33,254 nt of DNA, from positions 1 to 33,254 of the forward strand of contig NZ_VCKX01000123.1 in assembly GCF_005889725.1 (NCBI RefSeq). The letters run 5' to 3'. How positions within the stretch are numbered: position 1 is the stretch's first letter; each line of letters opens with the position of its first letter. The notes beneath the pieces are model-generated. The model saw nothing but the letters and a program-made list of their open reading frames with translations. It made no database searches and had not been told where the DNA came from. The translations under genes were made by a program, and so were the position numbers. This DNA is from Nonomuraea zeae (GTDB lineage: Bacteria; Actinomycetota; Actinomycetes; Streptosporangiales; Streptosporangiaceae). Below, piece by piece: positions 14,578-22,241 of this stretch.

Positions 14578-15389
14578 TCGGCCTTGGAGCCCCGGCCGCC
14601 CAAGAGGTCGGCCAGCGCGGGCGGAGTCCAGCGCTTGGCGACCTGGCGGAGGTTGCTCTTCCACTCCTCGCCGGGCCGCTGCTTGAACAGCGTGGTGTGG
14701 TCGGCGGTGACCTCGTCCTCCGGCCTGCCGTTGGAGTAGTAGTAGAGCGCCATCGAGCGCCGCGCCCGGTCCTCGGGACAGGTGAGCGGATCGGGGTGGC
14801 CGTGGTTGGCGTCATCGGTCGTGGCGAACAGCACGAACCGGTTGAAGAGCGGGAGGATCTTGCCCTCGCACTCGGTCATGTCCTTGTTCCAGAGCTGCAG
14901 GTGCCCGCCGTAGCTCTCTTCCCAGTCCTTGTTCAGGTAGAGCAGGCCGTTGAGCCGGCGGTCGAGGTTCAGCTTGCGGCTCTTGTTGAAGTCGGCGTGC
15001 ACCTTGAGGAAGCCGCCCGGCTTGATCTGGTGCAGGCCGCCGCCCTCGAAGTGCGGGTCGGAGACGAGCTGGGTGATGCCGGTCATCCGCTCCAGGAACT
15101 CGATGAACACGCCGCTGTTGAACTCGGCCAGCAGGTGCCTGGTCGCCGGCCCCATCCGCTCGGGGTCGGCCAGCGCCAGCTTCACCTCGCGCGCGGAGTC
15201 GAAGCGCTGCCAGGTGGCGTCCCGCGGCTCCGGGAACTCCTCCAGGATGGGCTCCAGCACCTGCGGCGGCAGGAAGTCGTCGATGACCACGTGGCGGAAC
15301 GGCGAAGCCGTACGGAACTGCTCGGAGTATTTGTCCGCCAGCGGGAAGAGCTCGTCCCGGCGAAAGGTGAAAGCCTGCAGATCCTGCAT
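14574..15389 (-). CDS. 2-oxoglutarate/Fe(II)-dependent oxygenase (prolyl-4-hydroxylase-like)
   Basis: A cytoplasmic 271-aa protein with no signal peptide. The double-stranded beta-helix iron site is readable: HADF (H131, D133), a distal His in NHGHPD (H196 or H198) and the 2-oxoglutarate-binding Arg in ARRSMALYYY (R210 or R211). The context GGGLHQIKPGGFLKVHADF is typical of the PF13640-type 2OG-Fe(II) hydroxylases found in sugar and polysaccharide loci. It is translationally coupled (GTGA) to the beta-helix lipoprotein gene downstream. The substrate could be a sugar, a lipid carrier or a protein residue; the sequence does not decide. It is divergent from the GT2 gene at 15498. Confidence 0.87.
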   Translation of the reverse strand: MQDLQAFTFRRDELFPLADKYSEQFRTASPFRHVVIDDFLPPQVLEPILEEFPEPRDATWQRFDSAREVKLALADPERMGPATRHLLAEFNSGVFIEFLERMTGITQLVSDPHFEGGGLHQIKPGGFLKVHADFNKSRKLNLDRRLNGLLYLNKDWEESYGGHLQLWNKDMTECEGKILPLFNRFVLFATTDDANHGHPDPLTCPEDRARRSMALYYYSNGRPEDEVTADHTTLFKQRPGEEWKSNLRQVAKRWTPPALADLLGGRGSKAE

Positions 15390-15453
15390 GAAGTATGTCT
15401 CCGTCTCAGCGACGTCCCGGCCCCTGATCTCCTATCGACCCATACGTGCCGTT

Positions 15454-15468
15454 CGTTACGCTGTAACG
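15454..15468. promoter_or_regulatory. Inverted repeat CGTTAC-GCT-GTAACG in a divergent promoter region
   Basis: A perfect 6-3-6 palindrome lies between the divergent oxygenase (start 15389) and GT2 (start 15498) genes. Its right half contains the heptamer CGTTACA on the minus strand, which recurs at four other gene boundaries in the polysaccharide locus. This is the form expected for a dimeric repressor or activator site. It ends 29 bases before the GT2 start codon. Confidence 0.55.
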
Positions 15469-15497
15469 CTCCAGAGCGGACCCGCGATGGCGAACAT

Positions 15498-16457
15498 GTG
15501 ACGCCTGGCGCTTCCCGCATCGCGGTCGTGATCGTGACCTACAACAGCGCGCGGATCCTCGGTGGCTGCCTGGCCTCGTTGCCGGGCGGCGCGCAGGGCG
15601 TGGACCTCGCCGCCGTCGTCGTGGCGGACAACGCCTCGAAGGACGGCTCGCTGGCCATCGCCGAGCAGGCCGCCGACCAGGCCACCGAGCAGGCCACCGA
15701 CCAGGCCGCCGGACTGCCGATCAGGGCCGTGCAGGTCGGCAGGAACGCCGGTTACGCGGCGGCGGTCAACGCCGGGATCGCGGCGCTCGACCTCGGCGAG
15801 ATCGACGCGGTCTTCGTGATGAACCCCGACTGCCGGCTTCGCCCCGGCTCGCTCGCCGCCCTGGCCGCTGCGCTCGGCCGGGCGCGTACCGGCATCGCCG
15901 TCCCCATGCTGGTGAGCACCGAGGGCGTGCTGCACCACTCGCTGCGCCGCGCGCCCACCGTGCGGGGTGCGCTGGCCGAGGCGCTGATCGGCGGGCGGCT
16001 GGCCGACCGGGTCGGCGCGCTGGGCGAGATGATCACGGACCCCGGCCGGTACGAGCGCCCCGGGCCCGCCGTATGGGCCACCGGCGCGGCCATGCTCATC
16101 TCCACGGCGGCGATCTCCGACATCGGGCCGTGGGACGAGTCCTTCCTGCTCTACAGCGAGGAGACCGAGTACGCGCTGCGCGCCGGCGACCTCGGCTGGA
16201 CACTCTGGTACGAATCCACCGCGGTCGTCGAGCACATCGGCGGCGAGGCGAAGGTCAACCCCATGCTGGCCGCGCTGCTCACCGTCAACCGGGTGCGGCT
16301 GTTCCGCCGCCGCCGGGGACGGCTGGCGAGCGCGGCCTTCTACCTGGCCGTGCTGCTCGGCGAGGCGATACGGGCGGCAGCGGGCCGCCGTACGGCCAGA
16401 GCGTCGCTCGTGGCCCTGCTTCGGCCCTCACGGCGGCTGCGGGCGCTACCTGGATGA
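15498..16457 (+). CDS. Family 2 glycosyltransferase (rhamnosyltransferase-like)
   Basis: A 319-aa inverting GT-A enzyme. It shows VVIVTYNSARILGGCL (10-25), VVADNASKDGS (41-51), GRNAGYAAAVNAGI (81-94), the metal-binding region VFVMNPDCRLRPG (105-117), and the acceptor-side block WATGAAML then LLYSEETEYALRAG. This pattern matches WbbL-type rhamnosyltransferases that extend a polyprenyl-linked sugar. The long frame continues upstream, but GTG at 15498 places the first beta-strand correctly. No clear ribosome binding site precedes it, so a leaderless transcript is possible. A 12-base tandem repeat adds (E/D)QA(A/T) units at 56-71. It lies 11 bases before the RmlC-like gene. Confidence 0.88.
   Translation: MTPGASRIAVVIVTYNSARILGGCLASLPGGAQGVDLAAVVVADNASKDGSLAIAEQAADQATEQATDQAAGLPIRAVQVGRNAGYAAAVNAGIAALDLGEIDAVFVMNPDCRLRPGSLAALAAALGRARTGIAVPMLVSTEGVLHHSLRRAPTVRGALAEALIGGRLADRVGALGEMITDPGRYERPGPAVWATGAAMLISTAAISDIGPWDESFLLYSEETEYALRAGDLGWTLWYESTAVVEHIGGEAKVNPMLAALLTVNRVRLFRRRRGRLASAAFYLAVLLGEAIRAAAGRRTARASLVALLRPSRRLRALPG
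15663..15710 (+). repeat. Four-copy 12-bp in-frame tandem repeat inside the GT2 gene
   Basis: GAGCAGGCCGCC, GACCAGGCCACC, GAGCAGGCCACC and GACCAGGCCGCC follow each other at 15663, 15675, 15687 and 15699. They encode EQAA-DQAT-EQAT-DQAA on a surface helix between two Rossmann strands. Copy number could vary without a frameshift. Confidence 0.85.
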
Positions 16458-16468
16458 GAGGAACGGAC

Positions 16469-17017
16469 ATGAGGGTCGACCGGCTGGAGATCGAGGGCGT
16501 GCTGCTGTTCCTGCCGACGCCGTACCACGACGACCGGGGGTTCTTCACCAGGACCTTCGACGCCGCGATCGCCGCCGAGCACGGGCTGGACCACGCGGCG
16601 TTCGTGCAGGACAGCCAGTCACGCTCGCGCCTTGGCACGGTCCGGGGCATGCACGGGCGCGCCGGGCGCGGCGAGGCCAAGCTGGTGCGCGCGGCGCACG
16701 GCGCCGTGCTGGACTTCCTGGTCGACGCGCGGCCCGGCTCGCCGACCTTCGGCTCCCACGTCTCCGTCCGGCTCGACGACGTGTCGTTCGCGCACCTGTA
16801 CGTGCCGCCCGGGATCCTGCACGGCTACCAGGCACTGACCGAGCACGCCGACGTCTGCTACCGCATCGACAGGGAGCACGACCCGGCCGAGGACCTGGCC
16901 GTGCGTTACGACGACCCGGACCTCGCGCTGCCCTGGCCGTTGCCGGTCAGCGCGATCAGCGGGCGCGACCTGTCGGCGGGCTCCTGGAAGGAGCTCAGGA
17001 GCCGCCTGGCCGCCTGA
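16469..17017 (+). CDS. dTDP-4-dehydrorhamnose 3,5-epimerase family protein (RmlC-like)
   Basis: A 182-aa cupin-type sugar epimerase that inverts C3 and/or C5 of a 4-keto-6-deoxy sugar nucleotide. Motifs are YHDDRGFFTRTF (19-30), VRGMHGRAGRGEAKLV (58-73) with R59, catalytic H62 and K71, the VDARPGSPTFG strand, YVPPGILHGY (111-120) and CYRIDREHDP. The ATG at 16469 follows GAGAGGAA. Its neighbour GT2 could use the rhamnose-type product. rmlA, rmlB and rmlD are not in the window, so the exact product is uncertain. The 3' end overlaps the convergent O-antigen ligase gene by 112 bp. Confidence 0.9.
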   Translation: MRVDRLEIEGVLLFLPTPYHDDRGFFTRTFDAAIAAEHGLDHAAFVQDSQSRSRLGTVRGMHGRAGRGEAKLVRAAHGAVLDFLVDARPGSPTFGSHVSVRLDDVSFAHLYVPPGILHGYQALTEHADVCYRIDREHDPAEDLAVRYDDPDLALPWPLPVSAISGRDLSAGSWKELRSRLAA

Positions 17018-18327
17018 TCCCGCCGCTCGAACCGCAGCAGCGCCCCGGCCGCGCCGACGAGCAGGAACATCACGCTGGTGATGCCGGGGAAGGAGAGCAT
17101 GTCGAAGGTGGCCGCGCCGAGCAGCGGGATCACCAGGCAGGCCGCGATGGTCAGCGCCAGGTTGCGGACGTTCGGGTCGGTGCTCGACCGGCGGACCCTG
17201 AGCGCGACGACGATCGCGCAGACGAGCACCCCGACGAACGTCAGCGTGCCCAGCAGCCCGGTCTCGACCAGCGACAGCAGGTACTGGTTGTCGAACACCT
17301 GGTGCTTGAACGGATACCAGGTGCCGAGCCCGTGCCCGAAGATCGGGCTCCGGTCGAACTCCCGCATCGCGAAGGGCCAGTCGTGCGTGCGGAACCTGAT
17401 GCTGCTGTCGTCGCTCGCCCCGGCGAACAGGTTGTAGAACGTGCCGATCAGGCCGGGCGCCAGCACCTTCATGAAGCCGAGGAAGATCACGAACGCGCCG
17501 ATGGTGACGATCCTGCGCCGGTTGGACCAGCCGATCAGCAGGATCAGCCCTGCTCCCGCCAGGCCGAGCACGGCGGTCCTGGACACCGAGAACATCAGGC
17601 CGGCCGCGATGACGACGGCGCAGATCCACCACCGGCCCGCCGCCTGACCGCGCGAGCGGGCCTGGAACCCGAGGTGGGCGGCGATCGGCAGCAGCATCGC
17701 CGACAGCGCGCCGAACTCGATCGGGTGCCCGAGCGTGCCTGCGACCCTGCGCAGGTCGGAGCGGGAGATCACGGTCGGCACCTCCTCGACGGAGGAGTGC
17801 CGCAGCCCGGGGATCTTCATGTACGCGGTCAGGTCGAAGTCGAGCCTGAACTGCAGCAGGGCCACGATCGCCGCGAACGCGCCGCCGATCACGACCGCCT
17901 TGAGCACGAAGTCCAGCCGGTCGCGGTCGCTGATCCCGTCGCACATCACCAGCAGCAGGCCGATGTAGCCCAGATAGAGCACGAGCGAGTGATCGGTCAG
18001 GTTGAGCTCGTCGGAGGGCAGGTAGACGTGCGTCGTGTAGCCGTAGACGGCCAGGAGCACCATGCCGTACACGAAGACCGACGTACGGACCGGGTTGCTC
18101 CCCTTGGCCACGCCCGACGTGCTGATCATCTGGGCGCACAGCCACACCAGGCCGAGCGCCAGCGCCAGGATCTCGGCGGGGGTGAGCGACAGCGGGAGCC
18201 CGGCGACCGCCAGGCGGGCCGGGAGGATCAGCAGGCTCAGCACGAACAGGCAGACCAGGGTGGCGCCGTCGGCCCGGCGCGGCCGGCCGGCGGTCGTGTC
18301 CAGCCCGCGCGTACCGGTCGCGTTCAC
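16906..18327 (-). CDS. O-antigen ligase/polymerase family membrane protein (Wzy-like)
   Basis: A 473-aa multi-spanning membrane protein with about eleven to twelve hydrophobic segments. The Wzy_C-type signature is the periplasm-side loop near residues 325-360, with FGHGLGTWYPFKHQVFDNQY followed by LLSLVETGLLG. Such proteins polymerise lipid-linked repeat units or transfer glycan to an acceptor outside the membrane; with a Wzx flippase and two Wzz-like genes nearby, polymerase is the likelier role. The ATG at 18327 overlaps the stop of the Wzz-like gene upstream (ATGA). The last roughly 40 residues form a polar cytoplasmic tail whose codons lie opposite the end of the RmlC-like gene, an unusually long convergent overlap. 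Confidence 0.87.
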   Translation of the reverse strand: MNATGTRGLDTTAGRPRRADGATLVCLFVLSLLILPARLAVAGLPLSLTPAEILALALGLVWLCAQMISTSGVAKGSNPVRTSVFVYGMVLLAVYGYTTHVYLPSDELNLTDHSLVLYLGYIGLLLVMCDGISDRDRLDFVLKAVVIGGAFAAIVALLQFRLDFDLTAYMKIPGLRHSSVEEVPTVISRSDLRRVAGTLGHPIEFGALSAMLLPIAAHLGFQARSRGQAAGRWWICAVVIAAGLMFSVSRTAVLGLAGAGLILLIGWSNRRRIVTIGAFVIFLGFMKVLAPGLIGTFYNLFAGASDDSSIRFRTHDWPFAMREFDRSPIFGHGLGTWYPFKHQVFDNQYLLSLVETGLLGTLTFVGVLVCAIVVALRVRRSSTDPNVRNLALTIAACLVIPLLGAATFDMLSFPGITSVMFLLVGAAGALLRFERRDQAARRLLSSFQEPADRSRPLIALTGNGQGSARSGSS

Positions 18328-19052
18328 CCTTGTCGTCCAGTCAGCAACGGCGCCCCGTTGCTCGCGCCGAGGCCGGGCGGGCTCGGCTCACCCGGCGTAC
18401 GGCGGGCGCGGCGGTGCCGGACGAAGCTCTCGGCGGCGAAGGCGGCCAGCAGGCTCGTGAAGAAGCCCAGCGCCGCCATGACCACCGCGGTGCGCATCCG
18501 GCTGCCCTTCTTCTCGTCGGGCGTGGTCGGCGGCACCACGACGGTGGCCGTCACGTACGTGGTCGGCGGCGCGTTCACCTGGGCCTGCCTGAGCCGCAGC
18601 TCCTGTTTGGCCAGGTCGGTGACCTTCGTGACGATCCCGTGGGCCAGCTCCGCGCTCGGCGCCTCGACGGTGATGATGATGAAGGGGGTCGAGGGCATCA
18701 GCTCGGGGTTGGTGCCGCCGCTGGTGACCTTGAGCGTGGTGTCGCCGCCGATCGGCGCGCCGACCTTGGCCGCCAGCTCCGGGGTGGTCAGCGCCTGGAT
18801 GAGGATCGACGTGGTCATGCTCAGCCCCTGGTCGAAGGAGACCAGGGGGTTGGAGCGCGGGTTGGGGAAGTCCGGGTCGCTCGGCACGCTCGCGCCGCTG
18901 ACCGGAAGGGTCAGGACCATCGCCGAGGTGGAGACGAACGTCTTGGGCGCCATGGAGAAGACGCCGAGCGCTCCCGCGGCGGTGAGCACGAAGGCCGGGA
19001 GCGTCACGTACCAGCGCCGGAACAGCACTGACACCGTTGCCCAGAAGTCCAT
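18324..19052 (-). CDS. Wzz/YveK-like chain-length determinant protein
   Basis: A 242-aa protein with an N-terminal helix (about 16-34), a large extracytoplasmic domain (about 35-185) and a second helix (about 188-208), then a short basic and Pro-rich tail. This is the topology of polysaccharide co-polymerases that set glycan chain length. The extracytoplasmic part shows the family-like features FVSTSAMVLTLPVSG and FIIITVEAPSAELAHGIVTKV. No Walker-type tyrosine kinase domain is fused or adjacent. It lies 7 bases downstream of a second Wzz-like gene and overlaps the Wzy-like gene by 4 bp, so the three form one minus-strand unit. Confidence 0.8.
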   Translation of the reverse strand: MDFWATVSVLFRRWYVTLPAFVLTAAGALGVFSMAPKTFVSTSAMVLTLPVSGASVPSDPDFPNPRSNPLVSFDQGLSMTTSILIQALTTPELAAKVGAPIGGDTTLKVTSGGTNPELMPSTPFIIITVEAPSAELAHGIVTKVTDLAKQELRLRQAQVNAPPTTYVTATVVVPPTTPDEKKGSRMRTAVVMAALGFFTSLLAAFAAESFVRHRRARRTPGEPSPPGLGASNGAPLLTGRQG

Positions 19053-19059
19053 GCGGGTC

Positions 19060-19995
19060 TCACTTCCCGCCGTCGTCCTGGCGCGCCTGTGCCCAGGGCA
19101 CGGGCACGGATGAAAGGGCTTCGGGACGGTAGATGGGGAACTCCATGGTGACGGAGCTGTCCTCGTCGAGCTCCGGCTCCCGTACCGGCTCGCCGGGCTC
19201 GTCGGCCGTCATCGGCTCCTCCGCGGCCTGCACCGGCGCGGCGATGGGGACGAAAGGCACGGCGGGCACGGCGGGCGCAGCGGCGACGACAGGCGCGGCG
19301 GGCGCGATCGCGGTCACCGGCCACGGCCGCTCCCTCTCCCGGCCGGCCGGACGCGGGTGGGCGCCCCTGCGCGTCACGCCGTACGCGACGGCCAGGCCGG
19401 CGATCAGGCAGAGCACGGCCGCGCCGATGGCGTTCTGCCAGTTGGAGCTGAAGTCGGCCTCCGGCTTGGCGGGCGGCACGATGTCGGTCGAGGTGATGAA
19501 CGTGTTCGCCGGCGCGCCGAGCGCCCGCTGCCACTTGAACAGCTCGCTCGCCACGCGCTTGCGCGCCGCCGTGAGCACGGACGTCGCCTTGGCCGGGGAG
19601 TCGCTGTCGACGCTGATGTAGATGTACGGCCCGCTGATGTCCAGCACGTTCGGGTTGGTACGCCCGTCGTCGATCGTGATCTCCGTCGGCCCGTCCTTGG
19701 GCGCGCCGAGCTGCGTCCAGACGTCCTGCGTGTTCATCGACAGGATGACGATGCTGGCCCCGGTCTTCAGGGCGTCGTTGAAGGAGAGGAACGGGTTGGT
19801 GAGCCCCTGCTTCGACTTGTCGGAGTTGATGGTCCCGCCGTTGACCGGGCTGGCCAGGACGATCGAGACGTCCGCCGTGTAGTGGGTGGGGACCGCGAAG
19901 TACACCCCCACGCCGATCAACAGCGACAGGAGAATCAGTGGCGGGCCTATGAGAACTCGTCGGAGTAGACCAAGGATCGTCGTCCAGAACTCCAT
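19060..19995 (-). CDS. Wzz-like polysaccharide co-polymerase with Ala/Pro-rich C-terminal extension
   Basis: A 311-aa paralogue of the preceding Wzz-like protein. It has the same start (MEFWTTILGLLRR against MDFWATVSVLFRR), a helix at about 15-33, an extracytoplasmic domain to about 186 with YIYISVDSDSPAKATSVLTA, and a second helix at about 190-208. It then adds about 100 cytoplasmic residues rich in Ala, Pro and acidic residues, ending in MEFPIYRPEAL. The extension lacks the Tyr cluster typical of BY-kinase-regulated tails, having one clear Tyr. The ATG at 19995 is preceded by GGGGGAA and CGTTACA. It is the first gene of the Wzz-Wzz-Wzy unit. Confidence 0.8.
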   Translation of the reverse strand: MEFWTTILGLLRRVLIGPPLILLSLLIGVGVYFAVPTHYTADVSIVLASPVNGGTINSDKSKQGLTNPFLSFNDALKTGASIVILSMNTQDVWTQLGAPKDGPTEITIDDGRTNPNVLDISGPYIYISVDSDSPAKATSVLTAARKRVASELFKWQRALGAPANTFITSTDIVPPAKPEADFSSNWQNAIGAAVLCLIAGLAVAYGVTRRGAHPRPAGRERERPWPVTAIAPAAPVVAAAPAVPAVPFVPIAAPVQAAEEPMTADEPGEPVREPELDEDSSVTMEFPIYRPEALSSVPVPWAQARQDDGGK

Positions 19996-20083
19996 TTTGT
20001 AACGTTCCCCCGCCTAAGCCCGCATGTCTGGGTCATCCGAGCGCGCTTGTCCTATAAGGGATCATCGGTCGTTCCCGATCGAT

Positions 20084-20111
20084 CGTTACATCTTTCCTAA
20101 ATCCCGTTACA
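20084..20111. promoter_or_regulatory. Two CGTTACATC repeats between the divergent Wzz-like and acyltransferase genes
   Basis: CGTTACATC occurs at 20084-20092 and 20105-20113, 21 bases apart (two helical turns). A third copy of the heptamer lies in the opposite orientation at 19998-20004, just before the Wzz-like start codon. The 166-base divergent gap also contains TATAAG/CTTATA sequence at about 20053 that could serve as a -10. Two-turn spacing fits cooperative binding of a regulator; this is inference. Confidence 0.5.
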
Positions 20112-20161
20112 TCGCGAGGTGTCGGCGCGATAGACCCTACGACTAGGGCGGGGGTCTTCGG

Positions 20162-21289
20162 GTGGGGCTGACAGCGGACCAGGTGTCAACGCGGGGAAGA
20201 CTTGCCGGGCTCGACGGTTTACGTGGGCTGGCCGCGCTGTTCGTCGTCCTGCATCATTGCTGGCTGCTGTCCTTTCCCGGATTTCCGGTCAACGGCGCGC
20301 CGGCGTGGACCGGCTGGCTGCTCTACGGCCATTTCGCCGTGGTGGTGTTCATCGTCCTGTCGGGTTTCTCGCTGGCGGTCTCGCCCGCGCGCAACGGCTG
20401 GCGGCTGGGCAGCGCGCGCACGTTCGCGGTCCGCCGGGCCTGGCGCATCCTGCCGCCGTACTGGGCGGCGCTGGCGTTCAGCCTGGTGGTCGCCTGGACG
20501 GTCATCCCCCAGCCGGGGCAGGAGGTGCCCACCGGGCGCTCGGTCCTGTTCTTCGGGCTGCTGCTGCAGGACGTCTTCGGCTCCCCGAGCCCCAACGGGG
20601 CACTGTGGTCGATCGCCGTGGAGGCGCAGCTCTACTTCGTCTTCCCCCTGATGCTGCTGATCCTGCGCAGGAAGGGCGCGGCGGTGCTGCTCGGCGCGGT
20701 GAGCGCGCTGGTCGTCGCGGTGGGGGCGCTGGCGCCCGTCGTGCCGGTGGTGGACGTGCTGATGCGGCTGACCCCGCAGTTCGCCGTGCTGTTCGCCGTG
20801 GGCGCGGTCTGCGCCGGCATCGTACGGGCCGACGAGCGGCAGGCCGGCCTGCCCTGGCACTGGTTCGCCGCGGCCGCGGCCGTCCCCGTGCTGCTGCTCA
20901 TCGTGCTGGCCGGCCCGGTGTGGGTGGTCGCGAACTTCTTCTGGGTGGACCTGGCGATCGGCCCGGCGGCGGGGCTGCTGCTGACGGCGGTGGCGACCGG
21001 CCGGCCGGGGTGGCTGGTGCGGCTGCTCGACACCCGCCCGCTGCGGCGGCTCGGCTCGTTCTCCTACAGCCTCTACCTGATCCACGCGCCGCTCGTCGTC
21101 ATGGTCAACCGGCTGTTCCTCGCGCCGCTGATGCCGCCCGGCGTGCCGATGTTCCTGCTCACGCTGGTCCTGGCGGTGCCGGTGTGCGTGGGGGCGGCCT
21201 GGCTGTTCGCCTCGGTGTTCGAGCTGCCCTTCCAGCGGCACAGAAGCTGGAAGGGCCTGCGCGAAGCCGTACGCGCCCGGTTCAGGTGA
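20162..21289 (+). CDS. Acyltransferase 3 family membrane protein (OafA/YrhL-like)
   Basis: A 375-aa integral membrane O-acyltransferase expected to acetylate or otherwise acylate a glycan. The N-terminal signature LDGLRGLAALFVVLHHCW (about 19-36) carries the conserved His and the R-G-L motif. About ten membrane helices follow, with RRAWRILPPYWAAL and SPNGALWSIAVEAQLYFVFP typical of the family. No SGNH domain is fused. The start is GTG at 20162; the ribosome binding site is weak. It is divergent from the Wzz genes and converges with the dioxygenase gene, overlapping it by 8 bp. O-acylation of the polymer made by this locus is the natural inference. Confidence 0.9.
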   Translation: MGLTADQVSTRGRLAGLDGLRGLAALFVVLHHCWLLSFPGFPVNGAPAWTGWLLYGHFAVVVFIVLSGFSLAVSPARNGWRLGSARTFAVRRAWRILPPYWAALAFSLVVAWTVIPQPGQEVPTGRSVLFFGLLLQDVFGSPSPNGALWSIAVEAQLYFVFPLMLLILRRKGAAVLLGAVSALVVAVGALAPVVPVVDVLMRLTPQFAVLFAVGAVCAGIVRADERQAGLPWHWFAAAAAVPVLLLIVLAGPVWVVANFFWVDLAIGPAAGLLLTAVATGRPGWLVRLLDTRPLRRLGSFSYSLYLIHAPLVVMVNRLFLAPLMPPGVPMFLLTLVLAVPVCVGAAWLFASVFELPFQRHRSWKGLREAVRARFR

Positions 21290-22178
21290 TCTTGGCCAGC
21301 GCTTCCGCCTCGTAGGCGGCGGCGAGCTCCTCCGGGATGCGTTCCAGGCCGGCGGCCTGGTAGAAGTCACGCAATGTGGTGCCCTTGCAGGTGGCGTCCA
21401 CGTTGGGCGCCGCCGCACGGGACCGGACGTCGTCGATGTGCACGGTGCGGAAGTCAATGCTGAAGCGAGTCCTGCCCGAGGTGTTGGCGACGGTGGAGTG
21501 CAGCTGGGCTCCCGAGAACAGCAGGATCCCGCCGGGCTCGGGCACCAGCCTCAGGTCGCTCACCAGGTCGAGCTCCTCCTCCGGCTTGGGCTGCTCGCGG
21601 GTGTCGGTGTAGATGTGCTGCGCCGCGGTGGGCCGGCTGACGGCCGTCCAGTCGGCGTAGTCGTAGCGGCCGCTGCCGTTGCGCACGGGCCGGTCGAAGT
21701 ACTGCGGGTGCAGCGCGAAGACGTTCTCCGGCACCACCTCGTAGATCGGGATCCACCAGTTGACCTGGCAGAAGGGCGCGGCGTACCAGCAGTCGCGATG
21801 CGCGTGGTAGGCGTAGGAGATGCCCGAGTCGAGGTAGTGGTCGGAGGTCGAGGTGCGCAGCCTCGGCACGTCGAAATAGGTGTCGCCGAGCGACATGCCC
21901 AGTTCCTCCATCAGCAGCGGGAGGAGCTTCTTGCAGGTGGGATGGTGGATGAAGCGCGGCTTGAGCTCGGCCAGCAGCGCGGCGAACTCCTCCACCGGCA
22001 TGTCGAACTGCGCGGTCTGGGGATCACGGTCCCCGAACGCCTCCTCGATCAGCTCGCGAGCGAATTCGATGAGCTTGGTCGAGGAAGGCGTCGCGGAGTA
22101 CAAAAAGACGTTTCCCTGGAAGAGCATCCGCCGCCGATCGTCATCGCTGACTCGGCTATTGGACAAGACAACGGACAT
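21282..22178 (-). CDS. Phytanoyl-CoA dioxygenase-like 2OG-Fe(II) oxygenase
   Basis: A 298-aa protein with the non-haem iron motif HRD (H127, D129) in YAYHAHRDCWY, and the C-terminal His plus 2OG-binding Arg in LLFSGAQLHSTVANTSGRTR. QVNWWIPIYEV after the first motif is typical of PhyH-type oxygenases. The open frame reaches a GTG at 22217, but the ATG at 22178 (MSVVLSN) has GGGGAG upstream and is preferred. It is the last gene of the long minus-strand run and sits 63 bases after the TylF-like methyltransferase gene. It is unlike the other oxygenase in this window (14574-15389). The substrate is unknown, plausibly a sugar or lipid intermediate of the locus. Confidence 0.82.
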   Translation of the reverse strand: MSVVLSNSRVSDDDRRRMLFQGNVFLYSATPSSTKLIEFARELIEEAFGDRDPQTAQFDMPVEEFAALLAELKPRFIHHPTCKKLLPLLMEELGMSLGDTYFDVPRLRTSTSDHYLDSGISYAYHAHRDCWYAAPFCQVNWWIPIYEVVPENVFALHPQYFDRPVRNGSGRYDYADWTAVSRPTAAQHIYTDTREQPKPEEELDLVSDLRLVPEPGGILLFSGAQLHSTVANTSGRTRFSIDFRTVHIDDVRSRAAAPNVDATCKGTTLRDFYQAAGLERIPEELAAAYEAEALAKIT

Positions 22179-22241
22179 AGCGGGATTTTTCTCCCCACAC
22201 TTGGTGCTTTTAACCACCTCTCGCGTGGGGTCGTAATTTCG

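Noticed and set aside
14578..14664. Longer start for the beta-helix lipoprotein at 14664
   Set aside because: It would put about 29 charged residues before the signal peptide and overlap the oxygenase gene by 91 bases; GTG 14577 gives a normal signal sequence and a GTGA overlap.
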